A stretch of DNA of 64,000 nt from Mycetohabitans rhizoxinica HKI 454 (GCF_000198775.1 NC_014718.1:531881-595880); one strand, 5' to 3'. Positions 37,615 to 47,419 are shown, counted from the first letter of the stretch. Notes: generated by a model not told the origin, from the sequence alone. Program-made: numbers and translations.

Positions 37615-38976
37615 ATGGACTTCGATCTGAATGCCGCTTTAAACGACTATCAGGCCTATACCTGCGCGTTAGAGGCTCGCCCGACACCCGCCGCGTCGGC
37701 GCCCCCACCGCCGCAGCTGCCCAGCGCCGCGTGGGCCAATCCACCAGCCAAGCGGCCCACCACCTACCAGGACCTGCCGAGCGAAGTCATCGCGCGCATT
37801 GGTGACTACGTGCCCGTCCAAGACGTGATGTCGTTTGCCACCGTCGATCGGCGCACCTATTATGCGATGCAGACCCGGCGCCTCGTTCACAGCTATTGGC
37901 AACGAGCAAAACAAGCGGTGACCTTTGAGTCGATCAACCGCCTGCTCGATGAAATGGACGGCACGCTCGCCGATCCAGCGCAGCATGCTGAACCCCTGGA
38001 CGCGCTGTGCCAGCGGCTGCGAGCATTACATAGCGCAGATCGCGGCGATGTGTTCAAGCGCTTATTCGCAGCCGCGCAGCGTATCCCGCAAGACGGCGTG
38101 CAGATACAAAAAGCGCTGTTGCTCATGCACCGGGATTTCACCTATGAGCGTGAACGGATTGAACTGTTTGACTTTGCCTACACGCTGGCCGAACAGCGCG
38201 AGCCTGGGCAAGACAATGTGTGGCCGGAACTGGCGCTTGGGCTGTCGAATTTCTCACCCGATACCCCCGAAACCCCTCACTTTGCTCAGTGGTATTACGC
38301 GATTCTGGCACGGCTGCCGTCATTGAGCGTAGCCGAGCAAGCGCAGATCATTCCCACATTGGCCCGTTTACTAAGTAAATTTAGACAACCCGACTCGCGC
38401 ATCTCTGAGCTTTATACGCTCTTACACGACTACGCGTTACGCCTGCCCCCCTCTCATCAAGGCGCATCGGTCGGCGCGTTGGCAAGTTACGTGTGGCGCT
38501 TTCCGGAAGCGGAGCAACCCGCGCGGTATACGCAAATGCGCGATTGGGCGCTGTCGCTGCCCGACGACCAGTGGGGGATCGCGCTGCAGCGTTTGCCTGA
38601 AGGACTGGGTAGTTTCTCACCTAAGCGACAAGCGCAGGAGCTGGCGTTGCTTGAACGCTATTTGGGGCGTGTGCCTACGGCGCAGCGCACGCAAGCAGCA
38701 GTCGGGTTAATCAGAAGTATCTATTTCATAAACGACACGCTAGCCAAGCGGGGATGGCAGCAGGGATTGAGTCTACTGAACGGGGCGGGCGAAGACGCTT
38801 TATGGGAAGTACTGACCGAGCTTCGGGCCAATGGGATGCTATGTCGTCGGAGCAATCGTCAATGGAAAGTGGCGATGGGCGAGATCACGCGCTTTATGAA
38901 AGCCAACCAGTTTTCCAAACCCGCCCAGGCGCGCATCCAAGACAGTGCGGCCTGGCTCAGAAGTGAGCCAGATTAA
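37615..38976 (+). CDS. F-box protein with alpha-helical repeats, putative type III effector (paralogue)
   Basis: This 453-residue protein is a diverged paralogue of the one at 30825. It has the same MDFDLNAALNDYQAY start, a Pro-rich linker, an F-box at about 53-95 (TYQDLPSEVIARIGDYVPVQ, DVMSFATVDRRTYYAM) and then helical repeats (ARLPSLSVAEQAQIIPTL, QMRDWALSLPDDQWGIAL, LPEGLGSF). The C-terminal block EITRFMKANQFSKPAQARIQ is also shared. The F-box is as well kept as the variable repeats are changed, suggesting shared host ligase recruitment and differing targets. Chosen ATG 37615 matches the paralogues; TTG 37600 is an alternative. Confidence 0.8.
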   Translation: MDFDLNAALNDYQAYTCALEARPTPAASAPPPPQLPSAAWANPPAKRPTTYQDLPSEVIARIGDYVPVQDVMSFATVDRRTYYAMQTRRLVHSYWQRAKQAVTFESINRLLDEMDGTLADPAQHAEPLDALCQRLRALHSADRGDVFKRLFAAAQRIPQDGVQIQKALLLMHRDFTYERERIELFDFAYTLAEQREPGQDNVWPELALGLSNFSPDTPETPHFAQWYYAILARLPSLSVAEQAQIIPTLARLLSKFRQPDSRISELYTLLHDYALRLPPSHQGASVGALASYVWRFPEAEQPARYTQMRDWALSLPDDQWGIALQRLPEGLGSFSPKRQAQELALLERYLGRVPTAQRTQAAVGLIRSIYFINDTLAKRGWQQGLSLLNGAGEDALWEVLTELRANGMLCRRSNRQWKVAMGEITRFMKANQFSKPAQARIQDSAAWLRSEPD

Positions 38977-39264
38977 CCGCCACAGCAACTCAAGTACATA
39001 ATCGTGGGGGAATTTCGCTGCATCGAGGTGGCGGGTATCGACATTCCGGAAGACGAAGATTCACTAAATTAATCGGTAAACGCACCGAAAACGCCCAATC
39101 TTGAGCCAGTTTATCTCATCAAGGGACTATCACAGCACGCACATCATTTGCGTGCTGTGCGCCGCCATCGCGATGATCGGCGCCGACGGCTTGCGCAAGG
39201 CCAGCCGTGCCGCTGCTCTACGCACGGCGCATCCGACAACGACCCGCGCCAGCGGTACAAAATG

Positions 39265-39288
39265 TTCGCGCATTGGGATGGTTTTTCG
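39265..39288 (+). promoter_or_regulatory. hrpII-type box
   Basis: TTCG at 39265-39268 and TTCG at 39285-39288 are separated by exactly sixteen bases, the full HrpB-box consensus. The box ends 68 bases before the ATG at 39356, a usual distance for type III effector genes. Confidence 0.7.
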
Positions 39289-39355
39289 CAGCGCCAAGCC
39301 AGTTATGCACGCCACGCGCCACATTGCAACTGTGCCTGTTCAAGGATATTTTCCA

Positions 39356-40266
39356 ATGAGCTCCCCTGCAATATCTCGCACTGCCTCTGTTAATTCGACT
39401 GTAACCGACGCGCCAAGTGTTGTGCCAAGCTCGAACGCTCTTTTAGGACAAGCCACCCGTCAAGGTCAACATGGACGGCTCTCAGGGCTAAACAAAGTTG
39501 GTTCGAAACTCAGGCAAATTGGTCCAGCGTTGGGTAAGGTTGGATCAAGCTGAGCGAGGTCGGCTTAGCGTTGGGTGAAGCCAACACGGACTGCATGGCG
39601 GGTTGCCCGCCGTTCCTAAAAACGAACCGAGCTAACTGGGCGCCACGACAGCATCGCGCGCACTGCAAGAAGGCAGTAGAGTATGCGAAAAATGCCGTAG
39701 CAAAACATACACTACGGCATGAAGCCGAATACAATAAATTGTCTGGCAAAATGTGCTGGGATGCGGTTAAGTACTGTGCGTTTAGCGCGAACATCATTAC
39801 CGAGGATGAACACGATGCGCTCAACGCCCGGTGGGATTTGGTCACGCCGCATGACTCGCGCATACGCAATAGCGATGATCTTAAAAACGTGCCACCGGGA
39901 CACGCGCTCGGCTTTTTCAGAATTGAACACTTTGCAGCCAGCAATGCTTCTAACGTGAGAATGGATCCCTTTCACGTCATGCTTAACACCGGTGGCAATA
40001 AGGCCGCTGGGAATAAAAACGACTGCGTTGGTTTGGGCGATATGTTCGGCTGGGAAGAGCGCGATCTAAGTCAGTTGAAATGGTATCAAGGCGCAGTCGT
40101 CGCGCCGAAGGGCGGGGACGTTACGGTGGATCCTGCTCATCAAGACGCGCTGAGTAAGTTTCCGGAAGAGATTGTGGCGCGCGCTAAAACAGTTCCGTTC
40201 AAGAAAATCGAGCAACCAAGCTTCCACATCAGCACAACCGCAATGATTCATGCTGACAGCTCGTGA
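39356..40266 (+). pseudogene. Putative type III effector with Cys/His motifs, frameshifted
   Basis: ATG 39356 (AAGGAT upstream) starts a Ser/Thr-rich leader (SSPAISRTASVNSTVTDAP) typical of type III secreted proteins, then VGSKLRQIGPALGK. The frame stops at 39553. One base appears to be lost near 39547, since restoring it gives VGSKLSEVGLALGE, a repeat of the previous block, and joins the frame that runs to 40266. The C-terminal domain has GKMCWDAVKYCAF, DPFHVMLNTGG and a later Asn/Asp, reminiscent of papain-like Cys-His enzymes. The enzymatic guess is weak, the secretion guess stronger because of the hrpII box. It may be a recent pseudogene or a sequencing error. Confidence 0.6.
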
Positions 40267-40381
40267 CGCGTGATTGGCCATCAGTTACGGATGAGTGACA
40301 CCGCTAAATGATTCAACATATGCGCCACATAGCGACGCTGCACGTGGGTTCGAGCCATTTCTTTAATGCAGTGGGCTTGAC

Positions 40382-40918
40382 CATCAACAAAAATCGCGAC
40401 TCGTTGTCATCAGCGAACCGAGTAAATGCGACAGATCCACCAGGCGCTGAGCAACTAAATGGGTTACTTCGCCTTGCCGTTGCCAAACGCCATAGACGGC
40501 GAACAGTGACGCACCCAGCGCCTCCTTGCGCTGGCGCTCCAGTAGTGACGGCCAAATAATCACATTTGTGTGGCCGCGCTCATCTTCGAGCATCACAAAC
40601 AGCACGCCTTTTGCCGTGCCGGGGCGCTGGCGCACCGTCACCAGGCGCACGGCGCGCCAGTTGCCCGTCGCGGTAGCCCTGCAGCGTCGTTGCCGGCAGC
40701 AAGCGACGCCGAAGTAATTGCGTGCGCAGCAGTGCGCGCGGATGCCGCCCGAGCGTCAGACCCAGCGCGCGATAGTCGTGCGCAATGGCTTGCCCCTACG
40801 TGAGCGGCGCAAACGCCGGTGTCGCGTCGTCCGCGCCAGCCGCACGGAGCAGATCCCTGTCAGGCACCGAGGCGAGTGCGTGCCACAGCGCCGCGCGGCG
40901 ATTGCCCGCAAGGCTCGT
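40382..40918 (-). repeat. Left direct repeat: dnaE2 3'-end fragment
   Basis: About 535 bases match 44519-45051 in the same orientation. In the minus direction it encodes the C-terminal OB-fold of the error-prone polymerase DnaE2 (VTVRQRPGTAKGVLFVMLED, VNIIWPSLLERQRKEALGA-like, then LVDLSHLLGSL) with frameshifts. It is a partial duplicate, so not a functional gene. Confidence 0.75.
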
Positions 40919-40944
40919 CAAGTTTGCATCATGCCGGATTTTTC

Positions 40945-41305
40945 TACTTTTGAATGACCCAGTTTTTTTGATTAGCCTCAAGGCGCGTGATGTACCGCTT
41001 TCTAGCCGAGCCGTAACAACACTATCCGCCCTGCCGTGCCACGTTAGCGGTTATTTTTTTCCGATCACGCCTGACGTCTTTAAAAAGGTTCTCGTCCGCG
41101 CGTGCGAGCGCGCGAGGCTTGACAACTTCCACTTTCACGACCTTCGGCATGAGGCAACGAGCCGGATTGCCAAGCGCCTCGACAACATCCTCGAGCTGTC
41201 GGCCGTGACGGGCCATAAGACCGTCCAAATGCTAAAGCAGTACTATCATCCACGAGCGACAGACCTTGCGCTGAAACTGCTATCCAGTAGTGTTCAGGGC
41301 CGATG
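40945..41305 (+). pseudogene. Tyrosine recombinase, C-terminal fragment
   Basis: The frame carries FHFHDLRHEATSRIAKR with the catalytic HxxR, then VTGHKTVQMLKQYYHPRATD with the His and nucleophile Tyr. The N-terminal half and first catalytic Arg region are missing; the fragment starts where the dnaE2 repeat ends. Confidence 0.7.
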
Positions 41306-41782
41306 ACTGACATCGCTTGTAAACAGAATTGTGCCTCAGTCGTCTAGGCAATGCCCTTGTGAGTGTTGAGGCGTTGGATGGCGTGTGGGTCGTATTCGAC
41401 AATTTCGTTTGTCTTGCCACACATAGATTCGCGCGGACCGCTTAGCGTTTAGCGCTTGCAGCACGGCCAGATTAGCGCCGTCCTTTCCAGATAACAAAAT
41501 TACGTCTAGCGAGTAGCACAAGGCTTCGATGCCGTGGCAATAGCCAGCGGGCAAGGCGTTTTTGGCCCCAACACAGTCGCGCCTACCGGATCTTGGCGGC
41601 CCGTGATTCTATCCTATTGTGTTGATGCAACAAAACCATTGAAAACGACTTTATGCATGCCGGATCAGCAATGATTCGGAAAACCGTTCACCCATGCGTT
41701 ATATAGTCGGCGCACTCCTATTCGCCTCTGCCCGGGCGGCATTGCGACCTTAGGCTTTTCTTTTATTCTCGATACGTCTAGC
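41306..41782. other. Gap with possible relic and effector promoter
   Basis: A minus-strand frame at 41336-41554 (YSLDVILLSGKDGANLAVLQ) looks protein-like but matches no family I know and has no clear start. The right part holds a near-hrpII box for the gene at 41783. Confidence 0.35.
41675..41698 (+). promoter_or_regulatory. Near-consensus hrpII box (one mismatch)
   Basis: TTCG at 41675-41678, sixteen bases, then TGCG at 41695-41698. It matches seven of eight fixed bases and ends 84 bases before ATG 41783, similar to the exact box at 39265. Confidence 0.45.
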
Positions 41783-43381
41783 ATGGATTTCAATACCACA
41801 CCACCACCGAACGCTCACAATGCCGCCATCTATGCGTCCATCGACTCGCACAGTCCTGGCAACTCGCCCCCAAGCGGTTTCCTCAGCGTTGGGGACCCTA
41901 ATATGGCTCAGCGGCAGGCGCCAGCCAGTTATGCTGGTATCGCGCCTATGGAGCGCGTTCATGCGTTTTTAAAGACGCTGCGTAAGAAGGACATCGAAAG
42001 GGAGGTCTGCATAGAAGCATTGCGTGACCTTTTGGACGGGTTGCGCAGGGACGTTGCGGACCCGTACGCGTTATCCCAAGCCCTAGACAAGCTGGCCATG
42101 TCCGGAATCAATCGATTTCCTCGCCTTGGTCAGACAGAAGCATTTGCTCACATCTTTGCTGAGGTGCTAAAAATCCCAAACAGTAAGGCGCTACAGGACA
42201 AGATGATTGATCATTTTAGCTCTGACTATTATGTATTGAGCCACGATGGGCTAGGCTCCTATCATGTTGTGCCGGCCGAGTCGATGATCGCGGTGTTCGA
42301 TGAAATTTTCAACCGCACGATTGAGAGTCCTTTAATTAAGCGGCGAGAGATACTGCCATTCCTGGCGTTGCAACTGGACTCCTCTCATTGGATTGGTGAT
42401 CAGACTTGGGGCGCCCTGCATGGCAGGCCCTATAATCCAAGGCCCGAGTTGGCGACGCGATTTGATTGGCTCCTGAACGAAATGGCGCGGCTGGATGACA
42501 TCGGCCGGGCAGCATTAAGCACACGACTTGCCGACCAGTTATTTATGCTTCATTGCCTGGATCGAAACTTGGTACTGGAGCGGCATCAACGCTTGCTTGA
42601 TTATGTCGAAGCGCTTCCGGTGGGCCTACAATCTAGCCCCCGAAAGACACTAGCTACGGCGATCCGATGGCTGCCTGAACACACACGCCGCGCGACCTAC
42701 GACTCCATGCTGGATGCGGCCACTCGATTGACGGTCGGCAAAGGCGAAGCTTTATCAGGATTGCCTGAAGCGATGATCGGCTTGAGCGCCGGTGAACAGA
42801 ACCGCAGGTTACAACAATGGAAGTACGAAATCCTACCCACGTTGGATCTCTCAGACCAGGAGCCGATCGTTGCAGGATTAATTGATGCGTTTAGCAAACT
42901 GGCCGAGGGTAACAATCCCGAGTTTGCACTGACACTGGCGCTCGATACCTTAAACAAGACATCCGGTGGCAAGGGCTTAAATAAACGCCAGTTCGATTAT
43001 ATCATTCGAGGTATTACAGATAAGGACAATTTAGCGCATACTTATTCTCCCGAGATACTGGAGCGTGTTCTTGATTTGGGTCGCGATATTCCGCTGGAGA
43101 CACGAGAAAGGCTTCTCTTAGACCTTGAGCGGTGGCTAGAGCTAAGGTTTGTTAATAAGATGTTGGGCAAGCGAGAACAGCTGTTTTTACCCATACAGGC
43201 TCGCATCCGCGAGGAGCGGGCCGAATTAATTTCTTTTCCGCTGCTTAACCTCGACCCTGACCCGTCACCACTAACATGGTGGGACGATCCGAGTCAACGG
43301 AAAGCACCTGACCACACCAATAGTGAGCGTCGTCGCCGGCCCATTGTCGATTGGGTCAAGGCACGGCTGCGCCGACAATGA
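41783..43381 (+). CDS. F-box-less relative of the helical-repeat proteins, putative type III effector
   Basis: The 532-residue protein starts MDFNTTPPPNAHN with a polar, Ser/Pro-rich leader and no Sec signal. From about residue 55 it is almost entirely helical. Repeats such as RATYDSMLDAATRLTVGKGEALSGLPEAMIGLS align in spacing with QLRDVALSLPDEQLGIALRDLPEGLTRLP of the F-box proteins, so the families appear related, but no F-box is visible. A basic tail (SERRRRPIVDWVKARLRRQ) follows. GC content is lower than in core genes. The near-hrpII box upstream and neighbouring candidates support secretion. Function unknown. Confidence 0.75.
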   Translation: MDFNTTPPPNAHNAAIYASIDSHSPGNSPPSGFLSVGDPNMAQRQAPASYAGIAPMERVHAFLKTLRKKDIEREVCIEALRDLLDGLRRDVADPYALSQALDKLAMSGINRFPRLGQTEAFAHIFAEVLKIPNSKALQDKMIDHFSSDYYVLSHDGLGSYHVVPAESMIAVFDEIFNRTIESPLIKRREILPFLALQLDSSHWIGDQTWGALHGRPYNPRPELATRFDWLLNEMARLDDIGRAALSTRLADQLFMLHCLDRNLVLERHQRLLDYVEALPVGLQSSPRKTLATAIRWLPEHTRRATYDSMLDAATRLTVGKGEALSGLPEAMIGLSAGEQNRRLQQWKYEILPTLDLSDQEPIVAGLIDAFSKLAEGNNPEFALTLALDTLNKTSGGKGLNKRQFDYIIRGITDKDNLAHTYSPEILERVLDLGRDIPLETRERLLLDLERWLELRFVNKMLGKREQLFLPIQARIREERAELISFPLLNLDPDPSPLTWWDDPSQRKAPDHTNSERRRRPIVDWVKARLRRQ

Positions 43382-43476
43382 GATAACTTCAATCTTGGTG
43401 AGGCGAACGGATAAGGTTGATGCAGCCTTACCCATTCACCTCACCTATTAAATATCCACAGCATTGCGCAAGCGTA

Positions 43477-44412
43477 TTATAATTTATACAAATCATCGAA
43501 TATATTTTTGGTAATTCTCAGCCTAGACTGAATACCCAGTTCGATATTATCAAGTTTTTTCATTAAATCATCGTATTGTTTTTTAGATAGCCCCGCCTTA
43601 GGCAGAGAGCCACTTCTTTGGTAAGAATTAATTTGCGTAATTTTATGAATTCTTCTTCTTGATAAATCAATTTCCGAGGTAGCTTCACCAAAGATACCTC
43701 TTAATCTAGAATCTAGCACCTCCCTATTTTCTTTATTATTTCTATTTCTATTTATAAATACATTGCGCCGCGATCTATTAATGGCCTCCTCAGCATTATC
43801 GAGCCGTTTAAGCAAATTGTTTGCTCTTTCTTGCAAAACGTCACGATCTTTATCTGATACAGTGCTGGTTTTTTGAAAAAAACCATTGGCTATTTTTGCT
43901 CCACTCAATGAGCTTTTTAGTTTAACGTTGATGCCCTTCGGGGGCATCGAGCCACTAGTTTTATGTAGCCAAACATTATTTACTACTTTAGCAAAATCAA
44001 CATTGATTTTTCTTGGCAAAGCAGGCCGATTCACTGGCTTCTGACTGGCAGAAATGCTCCAACGCGCCTTGACATCCTTATTGACACCCAAAGGTCGTAT
44101 ATTGTCAAGAATAAAGTTCTGCCCCTTTTTGGCTGCAACACTACTGTTTTTTTGGAGTTCCTTCCAGCCATCTTTTGTTTTATTTGAAATAATGGTACGA
44201 ATGTTACCGATGCCGGGTAGTTTCACGATCGCTCCAAGTTTATTTTCCATTCCATGTTTGGATTCGGGGCGCCATAGACAATTTTTCACCAGCTCAAATC
44301 CGCACTCGATACACATGAACCGCCTTCGAGTTTTGCAATTGCTCATCGACACGTGACTACAACCCAATATAAGATTGGTTTTGCGCTCTGACACGTTCAT
44401 AGGCGAAGCCAT
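43477..44412 (-). CDS. AT-rich orphan protein with helical C-terminus, putative effector
   Basis: This protein of about 310 residues is encoded by DNA much richer in AT than anything around it. The N-terminal part has Cys pairs (FMCIECGFELVKNC), the middle is Lys-rich and basic, and the last 130 residues form long charged helices (DRDVLQERANNLLKRLDNAEE, KKQYDDLMKKLDNIELGIQSR), likely coiled coil. The start is uncertain: ATG 44412, 44346 and 44250 are all possible. A one-mismatch hrpII box at 44404-44427 favours 44346. No family is recognised; composition marks it as recently acquired. Confidence 0.6.
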   Translation of the reverse strand: MASPMNVSERKTNLILGCSHVSMSNCKTRRRFMCIECGFELVKNCLWRPESKHGMENKLGAIVKLPGIGNIRTIISNKTKDGWKELQKNSSVAAKKGQNFILDNIRPLGVNKDVKARWSISASQKPVNRPALPRKINVDFAKVVNNVWLHKTSGSMPPKGINVKLKSSLSGAKIANGFFQKTSTVSDKDRDVLQERANNLLKRLDNAEEAINRSRRNVFINRNRNNKENREVLDSRLRGIFGEATSEIDLSRRRIHKITQINSYQRSGSLPKAGLSKKQYDDLMKKLDNIELGIQSRLRITKNIFDDLYKL

Positions 44413-44427
44413 ACACAACGATGCGCA
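44404..44427 (-). promoter_or_regulatory. Near-consensus hrpII box (one mismatch)
   Basis: On the minus strand this reads TGCG, sixteen bases, TTCG. It lies 58 bases upstream of ATG 44346 of the AT-rich orphan gene. If real it excludes the longer starts. Confidence 0.35.
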
Positions 44428-44518
44428 GTTTGCTGCGCTGCGTAGGCGTACACGCCCGCGAGTAACGCTGCGCGTCTTTTCCTTCAGTGGGCCGATGTCT
44501 AGCGCTCATGTGTGCTGT

Positions 44519-45051
44519 ATCAACAAAAATTGCGACTCGTTGTCACCAGTGAACCCAGTAAATGCGACAGATCCACCAGGCGCTGGGCGACTAAATGGGT
44601 CACCTCGCCTTGCCGTTGCCAGACGCCATAGACGGCAAGCAGCGACGCACCCAGCGCTTCCTTGCGCTGGCGCTCCAGCAAAGACGGCCAAATAATCACG
44701 TTCGTGTGGCCGCTCTCAACTTCGAGCGTCACAAACAGCACGCCTTTTGCCGTGCCGGGGCGCTGGCGCACCGTCACCAGGCCGCACGCGCGTGCCAGTT
44801 GCCCGTCGCGATAGCGTTGTAAGGCCGCCGCCGGCAGCAAGCGACGCTGAAGTAATTGTGCGCGCAGCAGCGCCCGAGCGTCAGGCCCAGCGCGCGATAG
44901 TCATGCGCAATAGCTTGCCCCTGCGTGAGCGGCGCAAACGCCGGTGTCGCGTCGTCAGCGCCAGCCGCACGAAGCGGATCCCTGTCAGGCACCGCGGCGA
45001 GCACGTGCCACAGCGCCGCGCGGCGATTGCCCGCGAGACTCGCCAGTGCAT
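44519..45051 (-). repeat. Right direct repeat: dnaE2 3' end
   Basis: Same-orientation partner of 40382-40918. The two copies flank a 3.6-kb segment with an integrase fragment and two putative effector genes. Confidence 0.75.
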
Positions 45052-45822
45052 TGGCGCTGGCTAACGCCTGCAGATCGCGCCGCGTGAGCTACGCGCGCCG
45101 CGCCAAATCCGCGATGTACGCAAAGGGCTACACCGCACGGGCCAATTCGATGCGCGCGGCCGCGTCCTCTGCCAAGCCGCGAATCAGCGACAGGCCCAGC
45201 CGCATCGGCACCTCCAGGCTGTGTCTTTGTAGCGTGCTGTCCCAGTCGCTCACGGTCACATCCACTGGCAGCACCTTAACGCCATGCCGGCGCGCATCCT
45301 GCACCAGTTGTGACGGCGTATAAAAGCCCATCGGTTGGCTGTTCAATCTGCGCGAAGATCGATTCAGCGAACGCACGATCGCCACTTCGATGACCAAGTC
45401 GTAAAAGCAGCGCGGGCGCAGACGGGGCAACATGCTCATCTGCGCGCGCGATTCGATTTGGAACACGCCGACGGTGTCGGCACGGCTGATCATCTCGTAG
45501 GTAGCCGCATCCTCGGCGGGGATATCGTGCAGCTCGAACGGCTCGCCGCGCTGGGAGCAACGAGCGCCAATGCACGCCGGATCACCGGCAGCATGCCCAG
45601 CGCCAGAATGTCGATCTTCAGCAGCTCCAGCGCGTCAATGTCGTTCTTATCCCATTGAATCACCGAGCGATCGGGCATCGCCGCGGACTCAATCGGCACG
45701 AGCCGGCTGGGTTTGCCTCGGCTGATCACAAAGCCACCGCTGTGCTGCGACAAGTGCCGGGGAAACCCGAGCAACGTGGCCGCAAGCGTCGCCCATTGCT
45801 CAATGATCAATGCGCGTTCGAA
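44519..45822 (-). pseudogene. dnaE2: Error-prone DNA polymerase III alpha subunit (DnaE2/ImuC), C-terminal remnant
   Basis: Reading down from 45822, the frames contain [60 protein letters not shown], then [18 protein letters not shown], and finally the OB-fold VTVRQRPGTAKGVLFVTLE. These follow DnaE2 order but lie in several frames, and the N-terminal PHP half is missing. DnaE2 serves in SOS translesion synthesis; this copy is dead. Its 3' part is duplicated at 40382-40918. Confidence 0.8.
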
Positions 45823-46187
45823 GATTCGGCGGCAGGTGTGCATTCCGCGAGTTCGTTCGGCATCTTTACGCTCGGAATGTGGAACACATTGACCGAAGAC
45901 AGGCTTCGGGAAGCCGGAGCATAAGATGCGATTCGAGATTTCGAAGACCAACGCCTTTGGGATCGGTTAACACGTCAGTTCAACGCACAGCACAACATTG
46001 CCAGCCGGTAAATTGCGATCGGCACGACCAACTCGTTCACCGCTCCCGCAGAGCACCTGGAAACGAGCGCAACCTGACACTGACCGAGTCATACCGAGTT
46101 CGATTTTGCCAGTCCATGCAATGGCTCCAGCAGGAGGCAACTCACAACGGAATTGGAATTACCAGTTGCCGTTTTTTAATGAACTGC

Positions 46188-46500
46188 CTATACTGGAAAT
46201 GCCGCTGAAAACAGCAGCGGCCGGGTGTGACAATCCGATGATACAGGCGCACAGAAGCCGCGCCATCTTACGATTCGCGGCTTTTTTGTGCGTAACGTCT
46301 GGTCTCGTCTATGGCGGGCCGGGCGGGGCCAGCTTCGGCTGGGCCGGTTCCTGTATCCCGGTTTGTCACCCTCGTTCGGTCCGCCACCCTCCGTGACAAG
46401 AGGGCGCGGGTAAAAACCGTGATACAGGAGCCAGGCATGGATATTCCAACTCTTGGCGTTTGTCCGTCCGAATATCGCTGTCTGCATGTTCGTCGAACGC
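46188..46500 (+). other. Possible Ash/Icd-like (P4-type prophage) relic
   Basis: Both strands carry compositions seen in P4-like satellite phage regulatory regions: GGPGGASFGWAGSCIPVC on plus, and NRPSRSWPRPARHRR on minus. Inverted repeats GCCGCG/CGCGGC near 46257-46285 suit a terminator-like stem with a T-run. No start codon or full domain can be fixed, so the label is tentative. Confidence 0.25.
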
Positions 46501-46834
46501 TGCTGCTTCCTTTCCCCCGTCTTTGCGCGTTTTGTGCGTCACTTGTTGCCTTTAAACGGGTGTCGAGCTATTTGGCCATAGCGCACCGAGCCGCGCAGCC
46601 ACCGTAAAAGAGTGAAATCCTCCACCACTGCGACAAACTCAGCGGACGCGCTGCGCAACCGCTAGAACTATCAATCTAACAGCGTAAACGCCTTTTCTGC
46701 TTCTGCTCACATCGTGCCTATTGGCGCGAGGGGATGTGTTTTGCCCAAAGCAAGGAGAAGGTGCATGGCCCGCGTCGCTCCAGCGACGCAGGCCAACAGA
46801 TACCGTGGTGGATCAAGGATTTTACGTCATTGCC

Positions 46835-47419
46835 ATGGATCCGGCGCACGTGCGCTTCGTGGTGCCGCCGGTCGTACTTTCTAAACGAGAAGGCATAGGA
46901 CTATGGCTGGCCGTCACGAGTCTGACCGTCACCGCGTTTCTCATGCGCCTTGACTTCGGCATCGTGGTCTTACTGAGCGAGGCGTGGACTGCCTGGCGGT
47001 GGCTGCGTCGGTTTGAGCCGGCCATGACCGAAAGCCAATTCAGCATCAGTGCCGCGGGGATCGTGTGGTTCGGCTCGAAATCGGGGCCCGCCCTTATTGC
47101 AATGCACCAGATAAGTCGCATTTGCCTGGTTGCGCCGCACAGGCGCCGCGTTGTCCTGCTGTCGCTACGCGCCACCTCCAGTGAGCCGCAGGCCTTGCCA
47201 TGGCGGCGTCCCAATCGCAGGCATCTGGCCAAATGGGGCATCGTGGTCGAGGCCGATGGGCTCGATTATGCTATCGCACAGGGTCTATCGCGCCATACCG
47301 CCGTTCGTCTGGCGCGGGCAGTACGACGGGCACTGCATGCCGCGCTACGAGATGGGCATTGGGTTTGCCGCTCTTCTCATGCCGATATGTCGCGTATTGA
47401 GCACTGCTCAAAATATTAG
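46835..47419 (+). CDS. Hypothetical protein with N-terminal membrane segments
   Basis: The 194-residue product has one or two hydrophobic stretches in the first 60 residues (LWLAVTSLTVTAFLM, FGIVVLLSEAWTAW), then a soluble, beta-rich region resembling a membrane-anchored PH-like fold (GIVWFGSKSGPALIAM, RICLVAPHRRRVVLL), ending in an Arg-rich helix. ATG 46835 is preferred over an upstream TTG. A strong AAGGAGAAGG site at 46749 precedes an ATG in another frame, so an early frameshift is possible. Confidence 0.45.
   Translation: MDPAHVRFVVPPVVLSKREGIGLWLAVTSLTVTAFLMRLDFGIVVLLSEAWTAWRWLRRFEPAMTESQFSISAAGIVWFGSKSGPALIAMHQISRICLVAPHRRRVVLLSLRATSSEPQALPWRRPNRRHLAKWGIVVEADGLDYAIAQGLSRHTAVRLARAVRRALHAALRDGHWVCRSSHADMSRIEHCSKY

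Noticed and set aside
45823..46187. Upstream extension of dnaE2 to 45951 and other frames to 46187
   Set aside because: DnaE2 similarity begins only at about 45822; upstream sequence on either strand fits no family.
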